Origin: Musa acuminata AAA Group
Lineage: Eukaryota > Streptophyta > Magnoliopsida > Zingiberales > Musaceae
Direction: 5' to 3'
DNA length: 64,000 bases
NCBI RefSeq assembly: GCF_036884655.1
Contig: NC_088345.1
Coordinates: 32,214,501-32,278,500, forward strand
This document shows positions 45,017-56,175 of this stretch, one piece after another. The position numbers and the translations under genes are program-made. A model generated the notes under the pieces. The model saw nothing but the letters and a program-made list of their open reading frames with translations. It searched no databases and was not told where the DNA came from. How positions within the stretch are numbered: position 1 is the first letter of the stretch; each line of letters begins with the position of its first letter.

Positions 45017-48000
45017 ATCTCCCGCTTGACCTAAAACCAATCACCTATGTGTTTGATCCCCATCATAGCCTTATGATGCTTAAATATAATTTAAGAGAAC
45101 AACTTTGTTAATGGATCTATGATGTTATCTTCGGATGGAACTCTTTCCACTACTACATCTTCTAGGGCCGCGATCTCTCTGATAAGCTAGAACCTCCTCA
45201 GAACACTTCTGATAAGACCCGAGTTCCCTTATTTGAGCAATCACCACGTAGTTGTCGTAATACAAGAGAATCAACTCCTCGTTGCTCGGCACGACTCCCA
45301 GATCTGTGATGAACTTCTTTATCCAAACTCTCTTTTGCTGCCTCTATTATAGCAATGTACTCCACCTCTCTGGTCAAGTCAATAGTAGTATCTTAGTTGG
45401 AACTCTTCTAGTATACTACTCCTCCATTCAGGGTATACACATACTCTAAATTCGACTTACTATCATCGACATCGGACTGGAAACTCAAGTTCGTGTAGTC
45501 CTCAACCTTGAGGCTATTACCTCCATATACCAGTAAAAAATCCTTAGTCCTTCTCTAGTACTTATGGATATACTTTACTAATTTCCAGTGCTCCAAGCAT
45601 GGATCCCTTGATACTTGTTCGTGAAACTTAGTGAATATATTATATCAGGCCTAGTACATAGCATGACATACATGATAGACCCTATCACTAAGGCATAGGG
45701 TATCCTATCCATGTTCACCCTTTCTTTAGGAGTCCTTAGGGACATACTCCTAGAAAGCAATATCTCATGTCTCATCGGTATGAGACATCTCTTGAAATTT
45801 TTCATGTTAAACCTTTTGATAATGGTGTCTATATACCTGGACTAAGATAAGCCAAGCATCCTCTTGGATCTATCTATATAGATCTGAATCCCTAATATAT
45901 AGGATGTTTCCCCTAAGTCCTTCATGGAGAAGTGTCTAGATAACTAAGTCATTACTACGGAGAGTATTCTTACATCATTCCTAATGATCAGGATGTCATT
46001 TATATATAACACCAAGAAGGTGATAGTACTCCCACTTACCTTCCTGTACACACAAGGCTCATCTTCATTCGTAACGAAGTCATAAGATCTGATTGCCTTA
46101 TTAAATATTATGTTCCATCTTTGAAAAGTTTGCTTTAATCTATAAATGAACCTAAGCAACTTACGCATCTTATCTGGCATGTCCCTGGATACGTATCTGG
46201 CATGTCCTTGGATACGAATCCCTTATGTTGTATCATATGCACCTCTTGCTTTATAGGTCTCTACCTTTCCATCTACTCTAATCTTCTTCTTGAAGATCTG
46301 CTTACAACCAATGGGTACAATACCCTCAGGTGCATCAATTAGGTTTCAAACCTTATTAGAGTGCATGGAATCCATATCAGAATTCATGGCTTCTTGTCAC
46401 TTCTCGGAGTCTATGTTCGTAATAGCCTCCTCATAGGTCTGAGGATCAATATCCTCAACATCCTCTTCTTTAATATGTACTACATATCTCTTAAGAGAAT
46501 GAAATATTCTATTAAACCTACGTAATGTTGGAACTTGTGTACTAGGTACCTGAATAGACTCGGGCTATGGAGTGGTGCTTGAGCTAGGTTTTTCAACCTC
46601 ACTCAATTCTTTCATGCTCCCACTATCTCGACCAAGAATATGTTCCTTCACAAGGAACACTACTCTATTGGCTATAAAGACCTTTTAGTCCTTAGGGTGA
46701 TAGAAATAATACCCACTAGTTTCCTTGGGGTATCTCATGAACTTGCACTACTCCATCCTGGATTCTAACTTATCATGGTTGTGTCTTTTAACGTAGGCAG
46801 GGTAGCCCCAAATCTTAACAACCTTAAGATCAGGCTTCTTCCTTTTCCATATCTCATATGGAGTAAATACTATTGGCTTAGTTGGAATTCTATTCAAAAG
46901 GTAAGCTACAGTCTCTAGGGCGTATCTCCGGAATGAAATGGGAAGGTCGGCGAAACTCATCAAAGACCGCACCATGTCTAATAGTGTGTGATTCTTCCTC
47001 TCGGATACACCATTGAGCTAAGGTATATAGGGAGGTGTCCATTGAGATAGAATCCCATGGTCCTTGAGGAACTGGATGAACGTTGTACTCAAGTACTCAC
47101 CTCCTCGATCTGATCGAAGAATCTTGATACTTTTTCCAATCTTATTCTCCACTTCATTCTTATACTCCCTGAATTTCTCGAAGGCCTTGGACATGTACTT
47201 CATCAAGTACACATGTTCATACCTAGAGAAATCATTAGTAAAAGTAATGAAGTAATAGTAACCACCTATGACATGAGTTGACATTAGACCACATACATCA
47301 CTATATATGAGTTCCAATAGCTTAGTGGCTCTCTCTCCAGTTCCACTAAATGGAGAGTTGGTCAGTTTTCTACGAAGGCAAGGTTCACAAGTTGCATGTG
47401 ACTTATAGTCGAATGGATCTAGGTATCCATCCTTTAGCAACGTTTGAATCATTCCCTCGTGGATATAACCTAGCCTATAATGTCATAGGTATGCATTGTT
47501 CATTTCATCTTATTTCCTCTTAGACTCACTTACATTCATGATATGTGGAATAGTATTTAGCATAAACAAACCATTATGTAATATTCCTTTCATGATGATT
47601 TTATTTTCTAATAATATTGAACAACCATTATTCTCAAAAACTAATTTATAATCATTAACTATCATACATGAAATGAAAATAATATTTTTGATAATAGAAG
47701 GAACAAAATAGAATGCATCCAATATAATAATAGCTCCACCAAGTATATGTAGAATGACCTCGCCAATAGTAATTGTAGCAACTTTTGCTCCATTGCCCAT
47801 CTTTAGGTTTATCTCATCTCTCGTCAATCTCATAAGCCTTGCTAGAACCTACAACGAATTACAAATATGATAAGTACTACCGGTATTCAATACCCATGCA
47901 TTATCACAAAAATCTAAAAATTGGAGACTTATCATGAATGTACTTGAAGCTTCTCCAAGCTTCTATTTTTCCCTCTCTGCAGTAGTTCATTTTCCATTGT

Positions 48001-48040
48001 CCATCTTTGTCGCAATGGAAGCACTAGCCTTTGTTCTTTG
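45017..48040 (-). pseudogene. pol of copia element G (protease to RNase H)
   Basis: From high to low coordinates: protease area with the DTG-type site near 47900; end of protease and GAG-pre-integrase (47833-47510); integrase core (47452-47018: DVCGLMSTHVIGGYYYFITF, TNDFSRYEHVYLMKY, LRSDRGGEY, SQWTPPYIP; 46975-46748: MVRSLMSFADLPISFRRYAL, LNRIPTKPI); RT (46400-45800, with LVLYINDILIIRNDV, so YIND for YVDD); RNase H remnants (45560-45300). Multiple stops and frameshifts. Solo LTR J separates it from gag. Confidence 0.8.
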
Positions 48041-49532
48041 TGCTAGTCATAGGTGCCCAGCAAGCCAATCACGTGAGTGATGGCAGGTGTGACTTGATAC
48101 AGAATCTTTTTGCTTATTATATTTTGGCGTATATCACTTTATAACTATTGCATAAATGCATATATATATTGTGATGTCCTTGGATTTGTGCAATGGGAAT
48201 CGGATCGTGATGAGATCACGATAATGAGATTGATTCACCTTTAAACACATATCCTAAATAATCCCGGTCATAGGTTACTCGAGAGGGACATCGTGATAAA
48301 CGGATAGACTGGTGTGCTGTATACCCATCCATATGATAGATGCAGCTGGTCTCATAGCTGCTCGTGTAGGGACACTAGAGATACAGTACAGGTGCTCAAT
48401 GGAGAATGAGTTCACTGATTGATCCGCTTACGGAATGCTGGATGGTTGATGATGCCTTATTGTCAGACAGCGATTCCGTAGTCCTAGTGGTGTATCTGGT
48501 CCTTAGACTTGAGACACCAAGGATGTCCTGTATGAGTGCTCCACTCTTTGATACCAGACTTATAGGTTTGGTTGTCCCAGATCTAGTATAGCTGGTCATT
48601 GGGAGTGGTAGTAGACCTTACGAGGGCTATTGAGTGTCGACAGAGGATCATCCACTCTCGGCGTCATGAGAGGAATATCCCATGTGTTCTTGCTCAGACA
48701 AATCCCTGGCCAAGGTCACTCGGGCTGAGAGAGAAAGAGTTCTCCGGGAGAATCCGATTAGAGCGAGACTCGAGTAGAAACCGTATGGGTCTGACAACAC
48801 CATGCTCGATATACGGTCTCTGAGATATTAGATGGATGAGGGACTATAGGTACATGGTAACTGAGGACAAACAGGTCCAATGGATTGGATTCCCCTGTAT
48901 CGTCTGGGGACTACGGCGTAGTGGCCTAGTACGTCCGTAGTCGATGAGTCGAGTGAATTATTACAAAGATAATAATTCACTGAGTTAGAAGGAGTTCTGA
49001 CAAGTATAACTCACGGCCAGCTCGATATTGGGCCTAGAGGGTCACACACATATGGTAGGCATTGCGATGAGTAGAGGTTCGGATATGAGATATCCGATAG
49101 ATCCCTTGTCTTATTGGATGCAGATCCAATACCCACTAGGGAAGGACCCATTAGGGTTTGACACGGGATCTCTATAAATAGGAGGGATTCACAGCCTCAA
49201 AGGCTAGAGTCTTTGCTTGCCTTTCCTATTCTCCTCTCCCTCTCCACCTCAGAGTAGGCCTAGAGTTTTGAGGAGGGTCGTCGCAACACTGTTGTGTGGA
49301 TCACCGCTAGAGAGGAGGACGCTTGACCTCCTTCACCCTCTCCTAAGGATCTGCAAGGAAACAGGGATATACGATCTCCCTAGGTAACACAATCTCTATA
49401 CGCAGTTTTGTGTTTTGCGGATTTTTGTGCACCAATCTTCGCACGACGATGAATATTTTTTTGGGAATCGGGGATTTTTGTTTTCTTGTTCTTCCGCTGC
49501 GCATATGATGTCGCCCCCATGATTTCCCAACA
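48041..49532 (+). repeat. Copia solo LTR J inside G (1492 bp)
   Basis: TGCTAGTCATAGG...GATTTCCCAACA, perfect flanking CTTTG (48036-48040, 49533-49537). TATAAATA at 49173-49180. The open frame 48406-48591 recurs in all copies of this LTR and is not a gene. Almost identical to 58385-59774. Confidence 0.9.
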
Positions 49533-50317
49533 CTTTGTCGGGTCTTTCTTAGCAACCTTTGCTTTACTCAGTCTACCCTTGCCCTTGCCCTTCTTAAGGG
49601 ACTTTCTGTCTTCCTTTTCTTTTTAGTCTCACCAGCATAGAGAACTAGCTTCTCCTTCTTGAAAGTGCTCTCTGCCTCCCTCAACATATTGAGGAGTTCG
49701 AGAGTCACCTTAAGTTAAGAAAATGAATCTGATAGGGCCTGAAGCATAAGATCTACATATAGGCTATCCTCTAGGGCCATTCCTATACTTGTGAGTTTCT
49801 CCATCCACTCAATCATCTTAAAGACATGATTATGAACTGGTGTCCCCTCAGTTATCCTTGCACAGAAGATACTCTTGGATATCTCATATTGCTGAGTTAT
49901 TCCTTGTTCCTCAAATAATTTATGGAGATGCAGGAGAATGGATCTGGCATCCATCTTTTTATGTTGTCTCTATAACTCAGGAGTCATGGAGCCCAATATG
50001 TAATACTAAGCAAGAGTGGAATCATCTATGTACTTCACGTAGCGAGTGATCTCATCCTTGATTACCCCTTCCTCAAGCGTAGGCATCATTGTATCAAGGA
50101 CATACATAATTTTTTTCGTTGTGAGAATGATTCTCAAGTTGCGGAGCCAATGCGTATAATTTGGACCAGTGAGGCGGTTGACATCAAGTATGTCGCATAA
50201 GGGTTTTGAAAGTGATATATTTCTAACAAATAAGAGATGTAGCATAAATAAATAATATGTAGAATTGTAGAAAAATAAACAATCAAGATATGGACTTTTA
50301 TCTTGACGTGCTCCCAC
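49533..50317 (-). pseudogene. gag of G (copy 1)
   Basis: Minus strand: [40 protein letters not shown], then [60 protein letters not shown]; then stops and a lysine-rich tail. Parallel to F gag at 52494. 50318-50544 is leader, antisense, with GTCGAGTC motifs. Confidence 0.75.
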
Positions 50318-50544
50318 TATTTTTCTAGCAAGTCACGTGACACACCTAGCACATGAAACAAAAGACTCCGGTAGACTTCTAGTGAGGATCGAGATCCAAT
50401 TAGCATCTTAGTGTAACCTCGAGGGACTCGACCAATCACACTAAGCCCAAAAGGTAGGCAACTCTTGCCGATCACAACTCCTTGTGATTCCCATCCTGTT
50501 CGGCCTCTGAACCACCATGGCCTCAAGGGACTCAATCAACCATG

Positions 50545-50792
50545 TGTTAGAACCCTTGCAGATTCTAAACTTAGGGTTGATCTCTTTAGGGGATCGGCCT
50601 CCTTGGAACTCTATAGGAGTTCCTCCCTCCAAGTTGATGCTCAAATGCTGCAGAAAAGATTCATTTATTGCTTATTAAAAGAGGATAAATACATGGTTAT
50701 TTATAGGGTTTCTAAACCCTAACTCCTAATAGGACTCATACTCAAGACTCATACTCAATTAAGACTCATACTCAATACTCAATACTCCTAAA
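50545..50792 (-). repeat. Truncated gypsy LTR (copy 1)
   Basis: Reads like the complete LTR at 60785-61191 for its first ~245 bp (plus-strand view), then changes abruptly into the leader of F. The bases CCATG precede it in both copies. Confidence 0.75.
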
Positions 50793-52493
50793 AGCGAGGA
50801 AGGGCAGCAACAGTTGCTGCCCTCGATCTGCATGCCTGCAGCCACCTACAGCGGTAGCCGCAACCGCAGCCAGGCAGCACAGCGCCAGCGCATGCGCAAG
50901 CGTTGTGCCTGCAGCAGTCGGCCGACGGTCTGCTTGCAACAGGCTTGTTGTTGGCGGGGCTGGCAGCCCACGGGCAGAGGCGCCGCAGGGTAGCGATGCT
51001 TGCCGCCGCTGCTCCCGCGGGCGAACCCCCCCACAAGGGCGGCCGCCCGATGGTACAGCACCGTCTGCAGATTTAGCGACGCCCGAAGGGGGCACCCACC
51101 CGCAGCGGCATCGCCGCCAGCGGGCGTGCCGCCTGCAGGCGAGGGTAGTGCCCTCGCCCCGCCGCACAGGCCGCCGCCGGCAGGGTGGCAGCGGCGACAG
51201 TAGCGAAAAGGGGAAAGGGTATTAGGGTTTTCTGGGCAAAAGACAGTTTTGCCCCTCGGAATTTGAGAAATTCCAGTTTCTGTCTTTGGCAAAATTACGA
51301 AAATACCCTTAGGAATTGAGAAATTCCCTACATGTCCCTGATTTCAGAAAAATATTAATTAATTAAAAGGTTTAGTTGATTATTATTTTTATTATTATCT
51401 AGTAGTCCTACATGATGATGATTATTTATACATGTGATTTATGATGTGTGGACGGATGATCATAGACCGTGTGATGTGTGTACTTGTGATTATTATTATT
51501 GAGGTCTGCGAACCTCCATTATATTTCTCGTTTATTGTCGGGCCTGCATGCCTATGATCAAGTTGTAATCACATGAAGAGGCGCAGCGGGAGCGTGGATG
51601 CGATAGCGGGACCCATGAGACGGACGATCGTGATGCATGAATATGCATCAAGATGTCGACGGAACCGACGAGGACGAGATGGACGATCACAGGGCATGGA
51701 GATGCACCGTTGCACACATAGATCTTGATGTGAGTGATTAGGCCTACTGGCTCGGGCCTAATCATATTAGGTTGTGGTCCATGATCATCTGATGTGATTG
51801 CTTATACACATACTAGATATGTATATATATTTGCATGCGATGTAGATATATATTAAATATGTATATGTGTGACATGTCATATTAGGAGACCAAATTATAG
51901 AAACATCTCTCGATAATATTAAGTCGGTAAACATGAGGCAATTAGATTGACCCACGTGGCCTTCCATTGTTATGAGTAGGAACCGATTCCCGGTGTAGGT
52001 TGAGTTGGTCGAGTCCCTCGAGACTCACCTATGTCGCGATTCGCTATCTTGCTTACGACATAGAGATGTCACCGGTGACCTGAGGGCATGGTATGCTTGG
52101 TTGAGTCTCTCGAGGGTATATCATCAAATCAAACTCATCTTGTAACGAAGGTGTTGACTTAATCGAGCTTCATGATTGGTCGAGTCCCTCGAGGCCATGG
52201 TGATTCGGAGGCCGAACAGGACGGGAATCACAAGGAGTTGTGATCGGCAAGAGTTGCCTACCTTTTAGGCTTAGTGTGATTGGTCGAGTCCCTCGAGGTT
52301 ACACTAAGACGCTGATTGGATCCTGATCCCCACTAGAAGTCTGCCGGAGACTTCCGTTTCACGTGCTGAGGGTGTCGCGTGACTCGTTAGTAAAATAGTG
52401 GGAGCATATTAAGATAGAAGTCCATATCTTGATAGTTTATTTCTTGCAAAATCTGCATGTTATTCATTTCTGCTACATCTTTATTTTCAGAAA
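50793..52493 (+). other. Leader of F with GC-rich patch
   Basis: Holds the leader palindrome (50801-50823), an unusually GC-rich stretch (about 50830-51200) with overlapping open frames on both strands, then AT-rich sequence and four copies of GGTCGAGTCCCTCGAG-like hairpins (near 52007, 52099, 52178 and 52282). I see no gene in it. Confidence 0.6.
50801..50823. other. Leader palindrome of F
   Basis: Arms AGGGCAGCAAC and GTTGCTGCCCT around a central A; equivalent of 6108-6134 in E. Confidence 0.6.
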
Positions 52494-53174
52494 ATGTCGT
52501 TTTCAAATCCCTTACGTGGCATACTTAATGTCAACCGCCTCACTGGTCCAAATTATACGGATTGGCTCTGTAACATGAGAATTATTCTCACAGTGGAGAA
52601 AATCGTGTACGTCCTTGATATAGTGATGCCTACGCCCGAAGAAGGGGCAAGCGAGGATGAGATCGCTCGTTATGTGAAGTACATTGATGACTCCACTCTT
52701 GCTCAGTGCTATATGTTGGGCTCTATGACTCCAGAGTTACAGAGACAACATGAAAAGATGGATGCCAGATCCATTCTCCTACATGTCCGCAAATTGTTTG
52801 AGGAACAGGGAAGGACTCAACGATATGAGATATCCAAGAGCCTTTTCCGCGCTAGGATGACTGAGGGGACACCGGTTCAGAACCATGTCCTAAAGATGAT
52901 TGAGTGGATAGAGAAACTCACAGGTCTAGGAATGGTCCTAGAGGATAACTTGTGTGTGGACATTGTGCTTCAGTCCCTACCAGATTCCTTTTCACAGTTC
53001 ATAATGAATTTTAATATGAACAAGCTTGAGGTGACTCTCCCAGAGCTCCTCAATATGTTGAGGGAGGCAGAGAGTACTATTAAGAAAGAGAAGCCAGTTC
53101 TCTACACTGGTGAGACCAGAAAGAAAAGGAAACCAGAAAGGTCCCTTAAGAAGGGAAAGGGCAAGGGCAAATAA
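52494..53174 (+). CDS. gag of F (226 codons)
   Basis: ATG at 52494 in the context AGAAAATGTCG. Copia gag: [113 protein letters not shown], then a lysine-rich tail. The frame ends at a TAA at 53172-53174, where E has a sense codon. The same frame continues after the stop into a degenerate zinc knuckle ([13 protein letters not shown]; the second and last Cys are Tyr). So this is the N-terminal part of an originally longer gag-pol. Confidence 0.8.
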   Translation: MSFSNPLRGILNVNRLTGPNYTDWLCNMRIILTVEKIVYVLDIVMPTPEEGASEDEIARYVKYIDDSTLAQCYMLGSMTPELQRQHEKMDARSILLHVRKLFEEQGRTQRYEISKSLFRARMTEGTPVQNHVLKMIEWIEKLTGLGMVLEDNLCVDIVLQSLPDSFSQFIMNFNMNKLEVTLPELLNMLREAESTIKKEKPVLYTGETRKKRKPERSLKKGKGKGK

Positions 53175-53674
53175 GGTAAAGCAAAGGTTGCTAAGAAAGA
53201 CCCAACAAAGGACAAAGGCCAGTGCTTCCACTATGGTAAAGATGGGCACTGGAAGAGAAACTACAAAGAGTACCTTGCAGAAAGGGCGAAACAAAAGCTT
53301 AATGAAGCTTCAGGTACATTCATGATCAGTCTCCATTTGTTAGAATCTTATGATAACACATGGGTATTGGATACTGGTAGTGCTTATCATATATGCAATT
53401 CGTTGCAGGTTCTGGCAAGGCCTAGGAGACTTGAAAGAGGCGAGATGGACCTCAAGATGGGTAATGGAGCAAAAGTTGTTGTATTAGCTGTTGGCAGGTC
53501 GCCCTACATCTGCCTAGTGGAGCTTTTATTGCATTAGATGCATGTTATTTTGTTCCTTCTATTATCAAAAATATTATCTCCATTTCATGTTTAACAGTTA
53601 GTAGATATAAATTTATTTTTGAGAACAATGGTTGTTCGATATTATTAGATGATAAGATCATCACGAAAGGAACA
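53175..53674 (+). pseudogene. Zinc knuckle and protease of F
   Basis: Knuckle near 53220-53260; protease motif [14 protein letters not shown] near 53357-53400, with intact DTG. Compared with E (GGCGAGGTC), F reads GGCAGGTC near 53495: a 1-nt deletion that shifts the frame. After the shift the sequence flows into the 653-codon frame below. Confidence 0.75.
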
Positions 53675-55636
53675 TTGCATAATGGTTTATTTATGTTAGA
53701 CACCACTCCACATATCATGAATGTAAATATGTCCAAAAGGAAACGAGATGAGTTGAATAGTGTATACCTGTGGCATTGTAGGCTAGGTCACATCCATGAA
53801 AGAAGGATTCATAAGTTGCTAAATGATGGATATCTAGATCCATTCGACTATGTGTCATATGCAACTTGTGAGCCTTGCATTCGTGGAAAACTGACCAAAT
53901 CTCTATTTAGTAGAACTGGAGAGAGAGCCAATGAGTTGTTAGAACTCATACATAGTGATGTATGTAGACCCATGTCAACTCATGCCATTGGAGGTTACTC
54001 CTACTTTATTACATTTACTGATGATTTCTCAAGGTATGGATATGTGTACTTAATGAAGTACAAGTCCGAGGCCTTTGAGAAATTCAGAGAGTATAAGAAT
54101 GAGGTGGAGAACCAGACTGGAAAGAGTATCAAAACTCTTCGATCAGATCGAGGAGGTGAGTACTTAAGTACAGAGTTTACTCAGTTCCTCAAGGACCATG
54201 GGATATTATCCCAATGGACACCTCCTTACACACCTCACCTCAATGGTGTCTCTGAAAGGAGAAATCGTACATTATTAGATATGGTACGGTCCATGATGAG
54301 TTTCGCTGACCTACCCATCTCATTCTGGGTATATGCCTTAGAAACCGCAGCTTACCTTCTGAACAGAGTTCCAACTAAGTCGGTAATGTCTACACCATAT
54401 GAGATATGGAAAGGGAAGAAGCCTGATCTTAAGGTTGTTAAGATTTGGGGCTGCCCATCCCACGTTAAAAGACACAACCCTGATAAGTTAGAATCAAGGA
54501 CAGAGCGATGCATATTTGTGGGGTACCCCAAGGAAACTTGTGGGTATTACTTCTATCATCCCGAGGACCAAAAGGTCTTTGTAGCTAAGAGAGCAGTGTT
54601 TCTTGAGAAGGAACACATTCTTGGCGGAGATAGTGGGAGAATGATAGAGTTGAGCGAAGTTAGAGAACCAAGCTCAAGCACCACTCTACAGCCCGAGTCT
54701 GTTCAGGTACCTAATACACAAGTTTCAACTTTACGCAGGTCTGATAGAGTATCTCATCCTCCTGAGAGATATGTGGGACATATTAGAGGAGAGGATGCTG
54801 AGGATATTGATCCTCAGACCTACGAGGAGGCTATTATGAGTATAGACTCCGGGAAGTGGCAAGAAGCCATGAATTCTAAGATGGATTCTATGTACTCCAA
54901 TAAGGTTTGGAACCTAGTTGATGCACCCGAAGGTATTGTACCCATCGGTTGCAAGTGGATCTTTAAGAAAAAGATCGGAGTAGATGGAAAGGTAGAGACC
55001 TATAAAGCAAGGCTAGTGGCTAAGGGGTATCGTCAAAGGCAAGGTGTTGACTACGATGAAACTTTCTCACCCGTAGCAATGCTAAAATCCATCAGAATTC
55101 TATTGGCTATTGCAGCACACTATGATTATGAGATCTGGCAGATGGATGTGAAAACCGCATTCCTCAACGGGAACCTCGAGGAGGAGGTGTATATGATGCA
55201 ACCTGAGGGATTCGTGTCCAAGAACTGCCCAGATAAGGTGTGTAGGTTGCTTAGATCCATTTATGGACTAAAGCAAGCTTCCCGAAGTTGGAACATAAGA
55301 TTTGATGAGTCAATCAGATCTTATGACTTCGTTAAGAACGAAGATGAGCCTTGTGTATACAGGAAGGTAAGTGGGAGCGCTATCACCTTTTTGGTGTTAT
55401 ATGTGGATGACATCCTCATCATTGAGAATGACGTAGGAATGCTATCCACAATAAAGACTTGGTTATCTAGACACTTCTCCATAAAGGACTTAGGGGAAGC
55501 ATCCTATATCTTGGGGATTAGAATCTATAGAGATAGATCCAAGAGGATGCTTGGCTTGTCCCAGTCCAGGTACATAGAAACCATTGTCAAAAGGTTTGGC
55601 ATTGAAAATTCTAAGAAAGGGCGAACATGGATATGA
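53675..55636 (+). CDS. Integrase and reverse transcriptase of F (653 codons)
   Basis: The start at 53675 is only the first Met in the frame; the frame belongs to a gag-pol polyprotein. Order: GAG-pre-integrase with the HHCC finger (H34, H39, C65, C68); integrase core with D95, D158 (in LRSDRGGEY) and E194 (in NGVSERRN); copia RT from about residue 430 (KARLVAKGYRQRQGVDYDE, QMDVKTAFLNG, YGLKQASRSW), active site YVDD at 576-579, then GIRIYRDRSKRMLGLSQSRY. All catalytic residues I can check are present. The end is artificial: a deletion between two AAGA(A/G)AGG repeats near 55612-55622, compared with E and G, removes roughly 75-80 bp and shifts the frame into RNase H. Confidence 0.85.
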   Translation: MHNGLFMLDTTPHIMNVNMSKRKRDELNSVYLWHCRLGHIHERRIHKLLNDGYLDPFDYVSYATCEPCIRGKLTKSLFSRTGERANELLELIHSDVCRPMSTHAIGGYSYFITFTDDFSRYGYVYLMKYKSEAFEKFREYKNEVENQTGKSIKTLRSDRGGEYLSTEFTQFLKDHGILSQWTPPYTPHLNGVSERRNRTLLDMVRSMMSFADLPISFWVYALETAAYLLNRVPTKSVMSTPYEIWKGKKPDLKVVKIWGCPSHVKRHNPDKLESRTERCIFVGYPKETCGYYFYHPEDQKVFVAKRAVFLEKEHILGGDSGRMIELSEVREPSSSTTLQPESVQVPNTQVSTLRRSDRVSHPPERYVGHIRGEDAEDIDPQTYEEAIMSIDSGKWQEAMNSKMDSMYSNKVWNLVDAPEGIVPIGCKWIFKKKIGVDGKVETYKARLVAKGYRQRQGVDYDETFSPVAMLKSIRILLAIAAHYDYEIWQMDVKTAFLNGNLEEEVYMMQPEGFVSKNCPDKVCRLLRSIYGLKQASRSWNIRFDESIRSYDFVKNEDEPCVYRKVSGSAITFLVLYVDDILIIENDVGMLSTIKTWLSRHFSIKDLGEASYILGIRIYRDRSKRMLGLSQSRYIETIVKRFGIENSKKGRTWI

Positions 55637-56175
55637 TGCCTTATGCCTCAGCAATATGGTATATCATGTATGTCATGCTATGTACTAGGCCTGATATAGC
55701 GCATGCTCTGAGTGTCACGAGCAGGTATCAGGCGGATCCAGGCTTGGAGCACTGGAAAGTAGTAAAGTGTATCCTTAAGTACTTGAGAAGGACTAAGGAT
55801 CTTTTACTAGTATATGGAGGTAATAGCCTTAAGGTTGAAGGCTTCACTGACTCAAGTTTTCAGTCTGATGTCGATGATAGCAAGTCAAATTCAGGGTATG
55901 TGTACACCTTGAATGGAGGAGCAGTGTGCTGGAAGAGTTCCAAGCAAGATACCACTGCTGACTCGACCACAGAGGCGGAGTACATTGCTGCATCAGATGC
56001 AACAAAGGAGGAAGTCTGGTTGAAGAAGTTCATCATAGATTTGGGAGTTGTGCTAGGAAGCGAGGAGCCGATCTCCCTATATTGCGACAACAACGGGGCA
56101 ATTGCTCAAGTGAAGGAACCTCGGTCTCATCAGAAATCTAAGCATGTTCTGAGGAGGTTCCACCTTATAAGAGAG
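55637..56175 (+). pseudogene. RNase H of F, part 1
   Basis: The frame 55627-56181 reads PYASAIW, RPDIAHALSVTSRYQADPGL, LLLVYGGNSLKVEGFTDSSF, SGYVYTLNGGAVCWKSSKQ, TTEAEYIAASDATKEEVWL and YCDNNGAIAQ, followed by HQKSKHVLRRFHLIRE, giving the acidic residues of the copia RNase H fold. Interrupted at 56175 by a solo LTR; the tail is at 58227-58370. Confidence 0.8.

Noticed and set aside
48406..48591. Recurrent short frame 'SSLIDPLTECWMVDD...' (also 7802, 40852, 58750)
   Set aside because: It lies inside every copy of the copia LTR, has no functional context, and is open by chance; its recurrence follows the LTR.
50772..51292. Overlapping 80-148 codon frames on both strands of the F leader
   Set aside because: High GC content lowers stop frequency; the peptides have no recognisable domain and are not conserved in E's leader.
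52007..52297. tRNA-like T-arm motif GGTCGAGTCC as evidence for tRNA genes or a SINE
   Set aside because: One base short of the B-box consensus, no A-box at proper spacing, no cloverleaf; it is a repeated leader hairpin.
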